Below, one piece after another: positions 20,193 to 28,171 of a DNA stretch of 64,000 bases (the stretch's first letter is position 1; each line of letters begins with the position of its first letter). Both the position numbers and the translations under genes were made by a program. Below the pieces are notes generated by a model. It saw only the letters and a program-made list of their open reading frames with translations. It did not search any database and had not been told where the DNA came from. The DNA lies in the NCBI RefSeq assembly GCF_013402815.2, contig NZ_CP058601.1:1798001-1862000 (forward strand), written 5' to 3'. The DNA comes from Natrinema halophilum (GTDB lineage Archaea; Halobacteriota; Halobacteria; Halobacteriales; Natrialbaceae).

Positions 20193-21317
20193 ATGCCGCT
20201 AATTGACGACGAGGGCAACCTCTTCGGCGTCGTTAACGTCATCGACGCACTTGCGGTCGCCCTTCTCCTCGCCGTATTCGTCGCAGGAATTGCGTTCGTG
20301 GGCGTCCTCGGCTCGGACGGAGAGCCCGAAACGAAATACGCCACCATCGACCTCGGCGGTCAACCCGATTACGTGGTCGAGCGCGTGAGCGAAGGGGATA
20401 CGATCACCGTGGACGGCTCGTCGAACAACTTCACGATCACCGACGTCTACGTGACGCCGTCGAACGGTAAAGCCATCAGGAACCGGACCCAGGTGAGGGT
20501 CCGCGCCGAGATACACGGCGAGACTGTCCAACTCGAAGATCAGGAGGAGCCGCAGTTCCAGTTCGCCGGGGAGCCGCTACAGGTCGGTAACGACATGCGG
20601 GTCGCGACGAACAACTACTCCGCCACGGGTCGAGTGACGAGTCTCGATCCGAAGGGAAAGACCCTCACCACCGCTGAAACGCCCGTCTTGCTCGAGACGA
20701 CGATATCGGAGCGAACGGCGGATCGAATCGCAGCCGGGGATACCGTTACGGTCGGCTCACAAACCGTCGCAACGGTAACGAACGTCCAGTTGTACCCTGC
20801 CGGAGGGGATCAGTTCCGGGCGTTCGTGGGCGCGGAATTACGGACGCTCCAGCGGGGATCGGCGCCGATGTATGCTGGCCGAAAAGTGACCGTCGAGAGC
20901 CAGATCAGCATGAGTCCTGACGGGTACGATCTCACAGCAGCGGTCGTCCGACGGGGGGCTGATCAAGAAATCGGCGACCTGACGACGATCGATGCCGAAA
21001 TAAAACTCGAGAACATCCCCCCCGAAGTCGCAGACGAATTCCAGACCGGGATGACGGAATCGATTCGCAGCGAGACGCTGGTCACGATCGAATCCGTCGA
21101 GTCCGAACCCGCCGAGATCGTCCTCGAAAGCGAAGACGGGGACATCTACCTCCGCGAGCATCCGAAAAACAAGGACGTCACGCTCTCCGTCACATTGCGC
21201 ACACGGCAGACTGATACCGGACTCCGGTTTTACGGCGACTCGCTCCAGACCGGCGATACGGTCGTCCTCGATTTCGGAACGACGCGCGCCGCTGGGACAG
21301 TCACGAATATCGGATAG
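20193..21317 (+). CDS. DUF4330-type membrane-anchored protein with repeated domains
   Basis: 374 residues. It starts MPLIDDEGNLFGVVNVIDAL, the DUF4330 signature, followed by one membrane helix (about 18-40). The rest is extracytoplasmic, with three similar beta-rich modules: about 48-150 (YATIDLGGQPDYV), 163-240 (LLETTISERTADRIAAGDTV) and 268-374 (IDAEIKLENIPPEVADEF), each followed by a short beta hairpin. I infer this to be an internal triplication. It has its own TATA box and is followed 11 bases later by another membrane protein, so the pair probably forms an operon. Function unknown. Confidence 0.75.
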   Translation: MPLIDDEGNLFGVVNVIDALAVALLLAVFVAGIAFVGVLGSDGEPETKYATIDLGGQPDYVVERVSEGDTITVDGSSNNFTITDVYVTPSNGKAIRNRTQVRVRAEIHGETVQLEDQEEPQFQFAGEPLQVGNDMRVATNNYSATGRVTSLDPKGKTLTTAETPVLLETTISERTADRIAAGDTVTVGSQTVATVTNVQLYPAGGDQFRAFVGAELRTLQRGSAPMYAGRKVTVESQISMSPDGYDLTAAVVRRGADQEIGDLTTIDAEIKLENIPPEVADEFQTGMTESIRSETLVTIESVESEPAEIVLESEDGDIYLREHPKNKDVTLSVTLRTRQTDTGLRFYGDSLQTGDTVVLDFGTTRAAGTVTNIG

Positions 21318-21328
21318 GAGCCGTACGC

Positions 21329-22093
21329 ATGTTCAGCGACGCATACGAAGAGTCAGCCGTCGTCCAGTTTGGACGCACAGTCGCCGCGAAGACGCGGACG
21401 GCCGTCGAGCAGTCACTGATCGGGACGACGCTTCGTCAGACTGGGCCGGACGTGACAGCTCCCCCGCCGGGAGACGACGACTCGGCTGCAACGGCCAAAA
21501 CCAACCCGATCCTGGCTCGCTCTACGATTCGGTCCGCGAGTGCGACGCTGTGGTCTCGAGTACAGGTAGAACCCTCGAGGGCACGGGTCGCAGGGATGGG
21601 AGGGACGGTGCAACGATACGTGACGGCGTCGTTTGGCTACCGCTGGCTCACGTCCGAGCCGGAGCCCGACGTAATCGTCATCGACCTGCGCAAGACAGGC
21701 ACTATCGGACCGTTCATCGACGTGCTGGATCGGTCACTGAGCGAACTGGCCGCCGGGCGTCCGTCGTCTGCGGTCGCCGACGGAGTGACCGCACTCGAGG
21801 AAATCGTGCGCGACCGCCCGATAGCCGTGGCAGCCACCGTCGGTCTCACCGCGGTCTGGGTCTCGCTTCTCGCTCTCGGGCTTGGCGGCGCGATTTCCCT
21901 GCCACTGCTCGTGGCGCATCTCCTCGGTGCCGTCCTCGCGATAGCCGGCGTTCGCTCGCGTCGGAGCCTCGACGACGTTCGAGAAATGCGTCTCATCCAG
22001 CTGCTCATCTCCGTGCTCGAACCACCGGAACCACCACAACCGGCGCTTCGGACCGACGACGAGGCCGAAGACGGAGACAACGAATCGTCCTAA
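21329..22093 (+). CDS. Conserved haloarchaeal membrane protein
   Basis: 254 residues. The N-terminal half is hydrophilic (VVQFGRTVAAKTRTAVEQSL) with a possible strand in PDVIVIDLRKTGTIGPFI. Two adjacent membrane helices follow at about residues 165-210 (IAVAATVGLTAVWVSLLALG and ISLPLLVAHLLGAVLAIAG), then an acidic cytoplasmic tail ending DDEAEDGDNESS. It starts 11 bases after the DUF4330 gene and is likely co-transcribed with it. I do not recognise a functional family. Confidence 0.65.
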   Translation: MFSDAYEESAVVQFGRTVAAKTRTAVEQSLIGTTLRQTGPDVTAPPPGDDDSAATAKTNPILARSTIRSASATLWSRVQVEPSRARVAGMGGTVQRYVTASFGYRWLTSEPEPDVIVIDLRKTGTIGPFIDVLDRSLSELAAGRPSSAVADGVTALEEIVRDRPIAVAATVGLTAVWVSLLALGLGGAISLPLLVAHLLGAVLAIAGVRSRRSLDDVREMRLIQLLISVLEPPEPPQPALRTDDEAEDGDNESS

Positions 22094-22257
22094 CACGAGA
22101 CGCAGCTATCGCATGCCCCGCAACGGCTCGCGTCCGCGTATGCAGGCGATGAACTACACATGAACGCGTCGGACGAGGGCGGCTGCCGACACAGAATCGA
22201 ACTCGTACGGAAAATCGGCAACAACGATTAAGTGCACCCGAAACACCCGTACGGTCG

Positions 22258-22482
22258 ATGCACCTCCAACAAGATCAGCCGGATCAGTCAACGACGCTCC
22301 TGGCTCGGCTCGAGGATACGGCGTGTTCCTTCTGTGACGATGGCCGTCTCGTCCGAGAGGAGTACAAGGGGAATGCGGCGGTGGTCTGTACGAACTGCGG
22401 GACTCCAGCAGCGCAGATCTGGAACGAGGAGACGTCGCCGAGCGACGCCACGACAGTCGCAGTCTCCCCCACGGACCGATAG
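22258..22482 (+). CDS. HVO_A0556-type small zinc-finger protein
   Basis: 74 residues. Two CxxC knuckles (C23/C26 in TACSFCDDG and C44/C47 in VVCTNCGTPA) form a four-cysteine zinc site. YKGNAAVVC between them and the trailing aromatic AAQIW are typical of this haloarchaeal family of micro zinc-finger proteins. They are thought to bind nucleic acid or partner proteins, but direct function is not established. It stands alone ahead of aglM. Confidence 0.75.
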   Translation: MHLQQDQPDQSTTLLARLEDTACSFCDDGRLVREEYKGNAAVVCTNCGTPAAQIWNEETSPSDATTVAVSPTDR

Positions 22483-22642
22483 CGCAGCCCGAAACTGCTC
22501 CATCACAGCTTCAAGATATAGTGCTGTCCCGAGAGTGATTCGCATCGAGCAAATCTGCACCCGGCTGTTGAGGCTGTAGCGGCGTGTCAGCTGCGGCGCA
22601 AACCCAAAAACCCACTAATCCCTCCTCTCCGTTCACCGGAGT

Positions 22643-23932
22643 ATGAACGTCTCCATCGTCGGCAGCGGCTACGTCGGCACCACCATCGCGGCCTGTCTCG
22701 CGGATCTCGGTCACGACGTGATCAACGTCGAAATCGACAAGGAAATCGTCGACAGCATCAACGCCGGCGAGGCACCGATCCACGAGTCGGGCCTCGAGGA
22801 ACGAATCGCCGACTACGCGGGTACGAACCTCCGCGCGACGACGGAGTACGACGAGGTCCGCGACACGGACGTCACCTTCCTCTGTCTACCCACGCCCCAG
22901 ACCGACGACGGGAGTCTCGACCTCGCGATTATGCGCGCCGGAGCGGAGTCACTGGGCCGGACACTGGAGAGCAAAGACGGCGATCACCTCGTGGTCGTCA
23001 AGAGTACGGTCCTGCCCGGCACGACCGAGGACGTGGTTGCACCGATCCTCGAGGGCGAATCCGGTACCTCGATCGGCGACGGAATCGATATTGCGATGAA
23101 CCCCGAGTTCCTCCGAATGGGGACCGCAGTCACGGACTTTCTCGAACCGGATAAGATCGTCCTCGGAACCGCATTCGACGATGCGGCGGCCACACTTCGC
23201 GAACTGTACGCACCGATTCTTGAGCAAGAAAACACGGATCTCGTCGAAACGGACATCCGCGAAGCCGAACTCATCAAGTACGCGAACAACGCGTTCCTCG
23301 CTGCCAAGGTCTCGCTGGTCAACGAACTGGGCAACATCGCGGCCGAATACGATACAGACGCCTACGAAGTTCTCGAGGCGGTCGGCCTCGACGACCGAAT
23401 TTCCGACCGGTTCATGCGCTCGGGGCTGGGCTGGGGCGGCTCCTGTTTCCCGAAGGACGTCAACGCGCTCCGGGCCGGGGCGCGCGAGCAAGGCTACGAT
23501 CCCGAACTGCTCGACGCGGTCGTCGCGGTCAATGACACGCAGCCGCGTCGGCTCGTCGACCTGCTCGCGGATCACTTCCACCTCGAGGGAGCCCGCATCG
23601 CGGTTCTCGGTCTTTCGTTCAAGCCCGGCACCGACGACGTCCGAAAATCCCGCGCGCTCGACGTGATCGACCACCTCGGAGAGCGCGGCGCGACGGTCGT
23701 CGCGTACGACCCGGTCGCGATCGAGAACGTGCGACCCGACTATCCGAGCGTCGAGTACGCGGAGTCGGCCGAGGAGGCACTCGAGGGCGCGGACGGCGCA
23801 GTCGTCGCGACTGATTGGCCGGAGTTCGACGAGCTGTCGTTTGCGGGAATGGCTCGCTCCGTCGTCATCGACGGCCGACGGATCGACGTCGATGAGTCCG
23901 CACTCGAGGTCTACGAGGGGCTAACCTGGTAA
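22643..23932 (+). CDS. aglM: UDP-glucose/nucleotide-sugar 6-dehydrogenase AglM
   Basis: 429 residues, full length for the family. The NAD-binding SIVGSGYVGTTIAACLADLG is at the N-terminus, then the central CLPTPQTDDGSLD, the FLRMGTAVTDFLEPDKIVLG block and the catalytic cysteine C268 in WGGSCFPKDVNAL. The C-terminal LGLSFKPGTDDVRKSRAL is the UDP-binding domain. It oxidises UDP-glucose to UDP-glucuronate with two NAD+; in Haloferax volcanii AglM supplies hexuronic acids for the S-layer N-glycan. aglJ lies 1.1 kb downstream, which supports the glycosylation role. A diverged copy of its last 105 coding bases recurs at 24847-24955. Confidence 0.9.
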   Translation: MNVSIVGSGYVGTTIAACLADLGHDVINVEIDKEIVDSINAGEAPIHESGLEERIADYAGTNLRATTEYDEVRDTDVTFLCLPTPQTDDGSLDLAIMRAGAESLGRTLESKDGDHLVVVKSTVLPGTTEDVVAPILEGESGTSIGDGIDIAMNPEFLRMGTAVTDFLEPDKIVLGTAFDDAAATLRELYAPILEQENTDLVETDIREAELIKYANNAFLAAKVSLVNELGNIAAEYDTDAYEVLEAVGLDDRISDRFMRSGLGWGGSCFPKDVNALRAGAREQGYDPELLDAVVAVNDTQPRRLVDLLADHFHLEGARIAVLGLSFKPGTDDVRKSRALDVIDHLGERGATVVAYDPVAIENVRPDYPSVEYAESAEEALEGADGAVVATDWPEFDELSFAGMARSVVIDGRRIDVDESALEVYEGLTW

Positions 23933-24027
23933 TCGCTTCCCGAACTCGGGCGGATCTTCGCATCGGACGGCCTCGAGTCCACGAGAAAACGCTAACCCGG
24001 GTGACATCCGGTAGAAAATCCTTTTGC

Positions 24028-24043
24028 GTATGGGTACCCATAC
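24028..24043. promoter_or_regulatory. Perfect 16-bp palindrome, probable VapBC operator
   Basis: GTATGGGTACCCATAC is its own reverse complement and ends 7 bases before the vapB ATG. VapB antitoxins autorepress by binding such dyads, so this is the probable operator. It also sits where a leaderless transcript would start. Confidence 0.65.
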
Positions 24044-24050
24044 ATAGCGT

Positions 24051-24278
24051 ATGAGCAAAAACATCGCAATCTCCGACGACGTGTATCGCGAACTGAAACG
24101 GGAAAAAGGGAATCGGAGTTTCAGCGAGGTGATTCGAGACCATCTCGAGGAGCGCCGCCGCCTCACCGACGTCACGGGAGCTAACATCCTGGATCAGGAG
24201 ACGCACGACGACGTGAAGAACGATATCGAAGACCTCAGTCAAGGTACACTCTCTCGACTTGACGATGAAACTGTGTGA
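24051..24278 (+). CDS. vapB: VapB-type antitoxin
   Basis: 75 residues. The N-terminal half (NIAISDDVYRELKREKGNRS followed by FSEVIRDHL) is the DNA-binding and dimerisation domain of archaeal VapB antitoxins (PF02697 type). The acidic C-terminal tail (DDVKNDIEDLSQGTLSRLDD) would wrap and block the VapC toxin. It overlaps vapC by 14 bases, the usual coupled order of antitoxin first. A perfect palindrome just upstream suggests autoregulation. The pair lies between aglM and a diverged copy of the aglM 3' end. Confidence 0.88.
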   Translation: MSKNIAISDDVYRELKREKGNRSFSEVIRDHLEERRRLTDVTGANILDQETHDDVKNDIEDLSQGTLSRLDDETV

Positions 24279-24675
24279 TACGTCGGTTCTCGTCGATATC
24301 GACCGTGGTGGAGTTGCTGACCGTGTGGCGAAACTCGACGACGAAGGACGTCACGCGATCAGCACGGTCACAGTTACCGAACTACGACTCGGTGTCAATA
24401 AGCGCTACGAGGAGGGTACAGCACGCCAGGAAGCGCTTGCTGACCTCGAGCGCTTGCTCGGCAGGTTCGAAGTCATCGACGTAGAGCGCGCCGTTTCGAC
24501 TGCTGCAGCCGACATCATTTCATCGTTACAACAACGCGGGGAGCCCTTACACGATTTGCACGATGTCTACATCGGAGCGACAGCAACAGTCGAACAACTG
24601 CCGATTCTGACTGCGAACGTGGACCATTTCGACCGAATTGACGATGTTACAGTCGTCGACTGGTCCTCTTTTTGA
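24265..24675 (+). CDS. vapC: VapC-type PIN-domain toxin ribonuclease
   Basis: 136 residues from the ATG at 24265; a TTG six bases earlier is also in frame. PIN-domain acidic residues are all present: D5 in CDTSVLVDID, E39 in TVTEL, D97/D100 in LHDLHDVYIGATA, and D120 in LTANVDHF. These bind Mg2+ and cleave RNA, in many VapCs a tRNA or the rRNA sarcin-ricin loop. It looks intact and is coupled to vapB. It probably acts as a stabilising cassette in an otherwise chromosomal glycosylation region. Confidence 0.9.
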   Translation: MKLCDTSVLVDIDRGGVADRVAKLDDEGRHAISTVTVTELRLGVNKRYEEGTARQEALADLERLLGRFEVIDVERAVSTAAADIISSLQQRGEPLHDLHDVYIGATATVEQLPILTANVDHFDRIDDVTVVDWSSF

Positions 24676-24846
24676 TTGGGACTGACCTGCGGTGATCGTT
24701 CCGGTCCATATCGCTCAAGTCAAATCTCCACTCTCGGTCGGCCCCGGTCGGAAATGAGACCTGCATCTGACAACGCAGTTTTGACTTCCTCGTACCGCTG
24801 AAGGGGGCTTCCGCTCCAACGTGTTACGATGGTCTAGCCGTCGTTC

Positions 24847-24955
24847 GAGAACCTCTCGTTTGCGGAAATGGCTCGCTCCGTCGTCGTCGATGGCCGGCGA
24901 ATCGACGTCGACGAGGCGGCAGTCGAGGTCTACGAGTGGCTGACCTGGTAATCGC
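24847..24955 (+). pseudogene. Diverged duplicate of the aglM 3' end
   Basis: These 109 bases align without gaps to 23828-23936, the last 34 codons, stop and four following bases of aglM, with about 94 identical positions by eye. Translation gives SFAEMARSVVVDGRRIDV and ends EWLTW at a stop, against SFAGMARSVVIDGRRIDV and EGLTW in aglM. There is no upstream coding part. Differences are spread over synonymous and non-synonymous sites, so it derives from a diverged aglM allele or paralogue rather than a recent exact duplication. Confidence 0.85.
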
Positions 24956-25067
24956 GACCGGTATTTTACTCGTTTCATGACTGTCACTTCAAGCGTAATA
25001 TCGACGGTATAAGCCCAATAGTGGTCAATCAGTAGCCTTTTGCGGGTCGGCGAGGGAGTACTTCCCG

Positions 25068-26075
25068 ATGGAAGACGACGCGGTTCGTGCGGACTCGAGC
25101 GTCCTCTCGGACGGCGGAGAAACCGTGGCGATCACGGACGAAGCCGACGAAATTTCACCCGACGAGGTTTGCGTCCTCATCCCCACGCTCGACGAGGCGG
25201 CGACGATCGGTGACGTGATCGACGGATTCTACGACGAAGGGTACACGAACGTCGTCGTCGTTGACGGCGACTCCACCGACGATACACGCGAGATCGCTCG
25301 CGAGCACGGCGCGGAGGTGATGGTCCAGTCCGGCGATGGGAAGGGGCAAGCCGTTCGCGAGGTTCTCGAGTACGTGACGGTTCCGTACGTGTTGATGCTC
25401 GACGGCGACGGCACCTACGATCCGGCCGACGCGGACAAAATGATCGAACCGCTCGCGCGCGGGTACGAACACGTGATCGGGAACCGCTTTGCGGATATGG
25501 ACGACGACGCGATGCGGGCGTTAAACGGGTTCGGCAATCGGATGATCAATCGCGCGTTCGGGTTCGTCCACGGGGCTAACTACGAGGACATCCTGTCGGG
25601 CTATCGAGCATTTACCGTCGACTCGTTCGAGCGACTGTCGCTCGACTCAGACGGATTTACGATCGAGACGGAACTGGCCGTCGAGTGCGTGAAACACGGA
25701 ATCGAGACGACGGTCGTGCCGATCAGTTACACGGCTCGACCCGACGAGTCCGAGACCAATCTCCACCCGATCAGGGACGGCGGGACGATCCTACTGGCGT
25801 TGTACTCGCTGGCCAAGACCAACAACCCCCTGTTCTACTTCGGAAGTCTCGGCGTTTCCGGCATCGTCTCCGGTTTCCTTATCGCGGTATACGTTCTCTG
25901 GGAGTGGGTCCAGTACAACCAGAGCCACGAAATCATGGCGGTCGTCTCTGCGGCCGCGATACTACTGGGCGTCCAGTTGCTCATGTTCGGCGTCCTCTCG
26001 GACATGCTCGTGACCTTACACCGAGAGCAACGCCGGCGACTCGAGCGTATCGCGCGGGAAGCACGCGACAAGTAG
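25068..26075 (+). CDS. aglJ: Dolichyl-phosphate glycosyltransferase AglJ (GT2)
   Basis: 335 residues. An acidic N-terminal extension of about 35 residues leads into the GT2 core: CVLIPTLDEAATIGDVIDGF, VVVDGDSTDDTREIA, and the DxD site DGD at residues 112-114. NRFADMDDDAMRALNGFGN and ILSGYRAF follow. Two C-terminal membrane helices are at about 258-275 and 285-305. This is the AglJ layout; in Haloferax volcanii AglJ adds the first hexose to dolichol phosphate for S-layer N-glycosylation. Nearby aglM makes a donor precursor used in the same pathway. Confidence 0.88.
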   Translation: MEDDAVRADSSVLSDGGETVAITDEADEISPDEVCVLIPTLDEAATIGDVIDGFYDEGYTNVVVVDGDSTDDTREIAREHGAEVMVQSGDGKGQAVREVLEYVTVPYVLMLDGDGTYDPADADKMIEPLARGYEHVIGNRFADMDDDAMRALNGFGNRMINRAFGFVHGANYEDILSGYRAFTVDSFERLSLDSDGFTIETELAVECVKHGIETTVVPISYTARPDESETNLHPIRDGGTILLALYSLAKTNNPLFYFGSLGVSGIVSGFLIAVYVLWEWVQYNQSHEIMAVVSAAAILLGVQLLMFGVLSDMLVTLHREQRRRLERIAREARDK

Positions 26076-26095
26076 CAACACGCACACGGCAAGCA

Positions 26096-26225
26096 ACGGC
26101 ACGCCAGACCCGCAATACGTAACGGCACGCCAGACCCGCAACACGTAACGGCACGCCAGACCCGCAACACGTAACGGCACGCCAGACCCGCAACACGTAA
26201 CGGCACGCCAGACCGACACCACGTA
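26096..26225. repeat. Five tandem copies of a 26-bp unit
   Basis: Units start at 26096, 26122, 26148, 26174 and 26200, each beginning ACGGCACGCCAGACC and ending ACGTA. Units 2-4 are identical, unit 1 has one change, and unit 5 differs at several places near its end. The period is not a multiple of three, so an open frame across it on the minus strand is an artefact. It starts 21 bases after the aglJ stop. There are no spacers, so this is a minisatellite and not a CRISPR array. Confidence 0.9.
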
Positions 26226-26391
26226 TCACGCAGTTTCGATCGGCCGCGCTGTCGCTATCGGTCACTCGACGCTATTCTCGAGAGAAATCGGGGAGGAAGA
26301 AGCCAAGAGGGGACTGAGAAGCGGGTGTGCGGAACGATGTCAGGCTAGTGCGTATTCCACGCGGTTGGTCCGACGGCACGCGAGCGGGCGA

Positions 26392-26721
26392 TCAGAACGG
26401 CAGCAGTGAGCGGACCTGTGCGACGACGCCGCCGGAGCGATTCTGACGGTACTCCTCGAACGGCTGGTGGAGCTGATTCAACAGCTCCTGTCTGGAGTCG
26501 AACTTGGTCGTTGGAACGCGGTCGAGCATTTCGCTCAACGGGACGTCGTTCCCGTTGACATCGTAGGGGATGCGCTCGTGGCCGAGTTCGGCCCTGACGT
26601 CGTCCTTCGTGGCCGGAAAGGAGAGGTCAGCATCTTTGAGGCGGGCGTCGATAGCAGCAATGCCGAACTCGATACTGTCGGGTTCCTCGTCGTCTCCGCT
26701 CGATGGTGGCCGGACTCCCAT
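26392..26721 (-). CDS. Conserved haloarchaeal protein (DUF5789-like)
   Basis: 109 residues with an ATG at 26721. A charged N-terminus leads to SIEFGIAAIDARLKDADLSF, then PATKDDVRAELGHERIPYDV and LSEMLDRVPTTKFDSRQELL, ending in a basic VVAQVRSLLPF. The pattern (FP.T..dv...lG...i.y.g..v.L.e.l) resembles the small haloarchaeal DUF5789 family, of unknown function. It has a leaderless-type promoter. It is probably soluble and cytoplasmic. Confidence 0.6.
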   Translation of the reverse strand: MGVRPPSSGDDEEPDSIEFGIAAIDARLKDADLSFPATKDDVRAELGHERIPYDVNGNDVPLSEMLDRVPTTKFDSRQELLNQLHQPFEEYRQNRSGGVVAQVRSLLPF

Positions 26722-26747
26722 ACCTGTATCTCACGCTACGGAGCCGG

Positions 26748-26756
26748 ATATAAAAA
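26748..26756 (-). promoter_or_regulatory. TATA box for the gene ending at 26392
   Basis: On the minus strand this reads TTTTTATAT, centred about 31 bases before the ATG at 26721, which suggests a leaderless transcript. Confidence 0.5.
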
Positions 26757-26881
26757 TGCCTGTGGAGACGACCAACGACGCGAGTGATCGGCCGCGACCC
26801 CGTCAGTCGCCACCAGTCGCCAAACGGACAGCGGCCGCGAACTGTCGACACGCATTTGGGGGCCGCGACGGAGTATGGCGT

Positions 26882-27091
26882 ATGACCGAATACACCACGG
26901 TGTCGATCCCGAAGGACCTCGCGGACCGCGTCGAGGAGACGATCGAAGGCACGAGCTTCCAGAGTACCAGCGATTTAGTCAGATTCCTGTTGCGCAGTAT
27001 CGTCATCCAGCACCAGAAAGAGGGCCAGCTCACCGAGGCGGAGTTCGAAGAGATTACCGAACAGCTCCGCGGGCTCGGCTACCTCGAGTAA
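26882..27091 (+). CDS. Ribbon-helix-helix (CopG-like) regulator
   Basis: 69 residues from the ATG at 26882. TEYTTVSIPKDLADRVEETI is the beta strand and first helix of a ribbon-helix-helix DNA-binding domain, and TSDLVRFLLRSIVIQHQ is its second helix. A short acidic helix ends EITEQLRGLGYLE. Such proteins bind DNA as dimers through the paired beta strands. It is divergent from the DUF5789-like gene, with about 160 bases between starts, so it may regulate that gene or itself. Confidence 0.82.
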   Translation: MTEYTTVSIPKDLADRVEETIEGTSFQSTSDLVRFLLRSIVIQHQKEGQLTEAEFEEITEQLRGLGYLE

Positions 27092-27621
27092 GCCGGCGAC
27101 AGGAGGCGGTTTCCCACTGTAGTCGGCAGCCGCCTCCGGGCAACGCGACGATCGTTTTTCCACGCAGTGGCAGGCCGGTGCTTTTCCCGCTCGAGCCGGA
27201 TAGCTCCTCTTGGAGGGCCGAGATGCATGCCCCACATCCCGAATTTCCCGGCCGACGACGCTGACGACGAAGGGCGCGATCGGTCACCCGGCAGCATCAT
27301 CGACCGGATCATCGGCGACGACGAGTTTCCGGTATCGGCGAAGAGCTCCAGTAGTTGTTGAAATGATTCACCCACCCCTCGCACTGCTGCGGCCAGCGAG
27401 TACTCGCTGGTCGCGAATTCGCCAGTGAGGTGTGCAATGACGTTCAACGACTGCTGTAATGGACACCCGCTCGATTCGAATTTTTTCGCACGCGAGAACG
27501 CGACGACGAAGCGAACGATGGCCTCGGTTCGATCACCGCTCGAACCGACGTGGACCAGCGTGTCGCCCGTCAATGGAGGTTCTGATGAGACGGCCCGATG
27601 GCGATTGCGGTGACGGATCAA
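27079..27621 (-). CDS. Possible haloarchaeal protein of unknown function
   Basis: An open frame of up to 180 codons, with a TTG at 27621 or an internal start. Between about 27560 and 27290 it has good haloarchaeal codon bias and protein-like composition (TEAIVRFVVAFSRAKKF, LNVIAHLTGEFATSEYSLAA). The end runs into the last 13 bases of the convergent ribbon-helix-helix gene and its composition becomes Arg-rich. I do not recognise a family. The coding part may be shorter than given, or a decayed gene. Confidence 0.3.
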   Translation of the reverse strand: MIRHRNRHRAVSSEPPLTGDTLVHVGSSGDRTEAIVRFVVAFSRAKKFESSGCPLQQSLNVIAHLTGEFATSEYSLAAAVRGVGESFQQLLELFADTGNSSSPMIRSMMLPGDRSRPSSSASSAGKFGMWGMHLGPPRGAIRLEREKHRPATAWKNDRRVARRRLPTTVGNRLLSPAYSR

Positions 27622-27672
27622 TCTATCAGCATTGGCGTCGATAGGGCATCCGTCAGCGATCTGTCTGCGAGG

Positions 27673-28095
27673 TCAGTCTGTCAGCGATTGCCCCGGTGGT
27701 GCGGCGTCGATGATTTCGAGCGGTTGCCGAACCCCGCTTCTATCAAACGCGGCGAATGAGCGTTCATCGGGTCCCCAGGGGGGAACGGCGACGAAGATAA
27801 CTTCGGCTAGGTCGTCCCGTTTCGTCACCTCGAGTTCGCCGACGGGATGTGAGACGAAGCGGCCCTGTGCCTGGCGGGCAGGCGTCGAAAGGTCGACGCC
27901 GAAAACGGCGTTGACAGGGTTGTCGGTGGTCGGCAAAAAGAAGTCCGTGAAAACCGGCGTTTCGGGGGGAAGCGCGCTCGCGCCCTCGAGTTCGCTTGCG
28001 GCGGTAACTGAAACGCCGGTCGTCAAGGGGGATGGATCGGCATCGCTGGCCAGGTCCACCAGGACCTCGACGAGCGCGCGAGTTACGTAGACCAC
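27673..28095 (-). CDS. Conserved haloarchaeal protein
   Basis: 140 residues from a GTG. Features are VYVTRALVEVLVDLA, LPPETPVFTDFFLPTTDNPV, VNAVFGVDLSTPARQAQGRF and VGELEVTKRDDLAEVIFVAV ahead of PPWG. The alternation of helix, strands and a conserved HPVGELEVTK-type hairpin suggests a compact alpha/beta domain, somewhat like MPN/JAB domains, but no JAMM metal motif is visible and I assign no function. No membrane segment or signal peptide. It precedes the MBL-like gene on the opposite side of a 76-base gap, both on the minus strand. Confidence 0.65.
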   Translation of the reverse strand: MVYVTRALVEVLVDLASDADPSPLTTGVSVTAASELEGASALPPETPVFTDFFLPTTDNPVNAVFGVDLSTPARQAQGRFVSHPVGELEVTKRDDLAEVIFVAVPPWGPDERSFAAFDRSGVRQPLEIIDAAPPGQSLTD

Positions 28096-28171
28096 ACCAC
28101 TGCTTGGAGTGCGCGATAGTTAGATGTATGCCACGCAAAGTTACGTCTCGATACCTCGGTCGCCCGGTCTC

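Noticed and set aside
26096-26225. CRISPR array
   Set aside because: The units are directly contiguous, with no unique spacers, and no cas gene lies in the window.
25981-26265. Open frame of about 94 codons on the minus strand across the 26-bp repeats
   Set aside because: The repeat period is not divisible by three, so all frames stay open by chance; composition is Cys/Arg/Val-rich and unlike haloarchaeal proteins.
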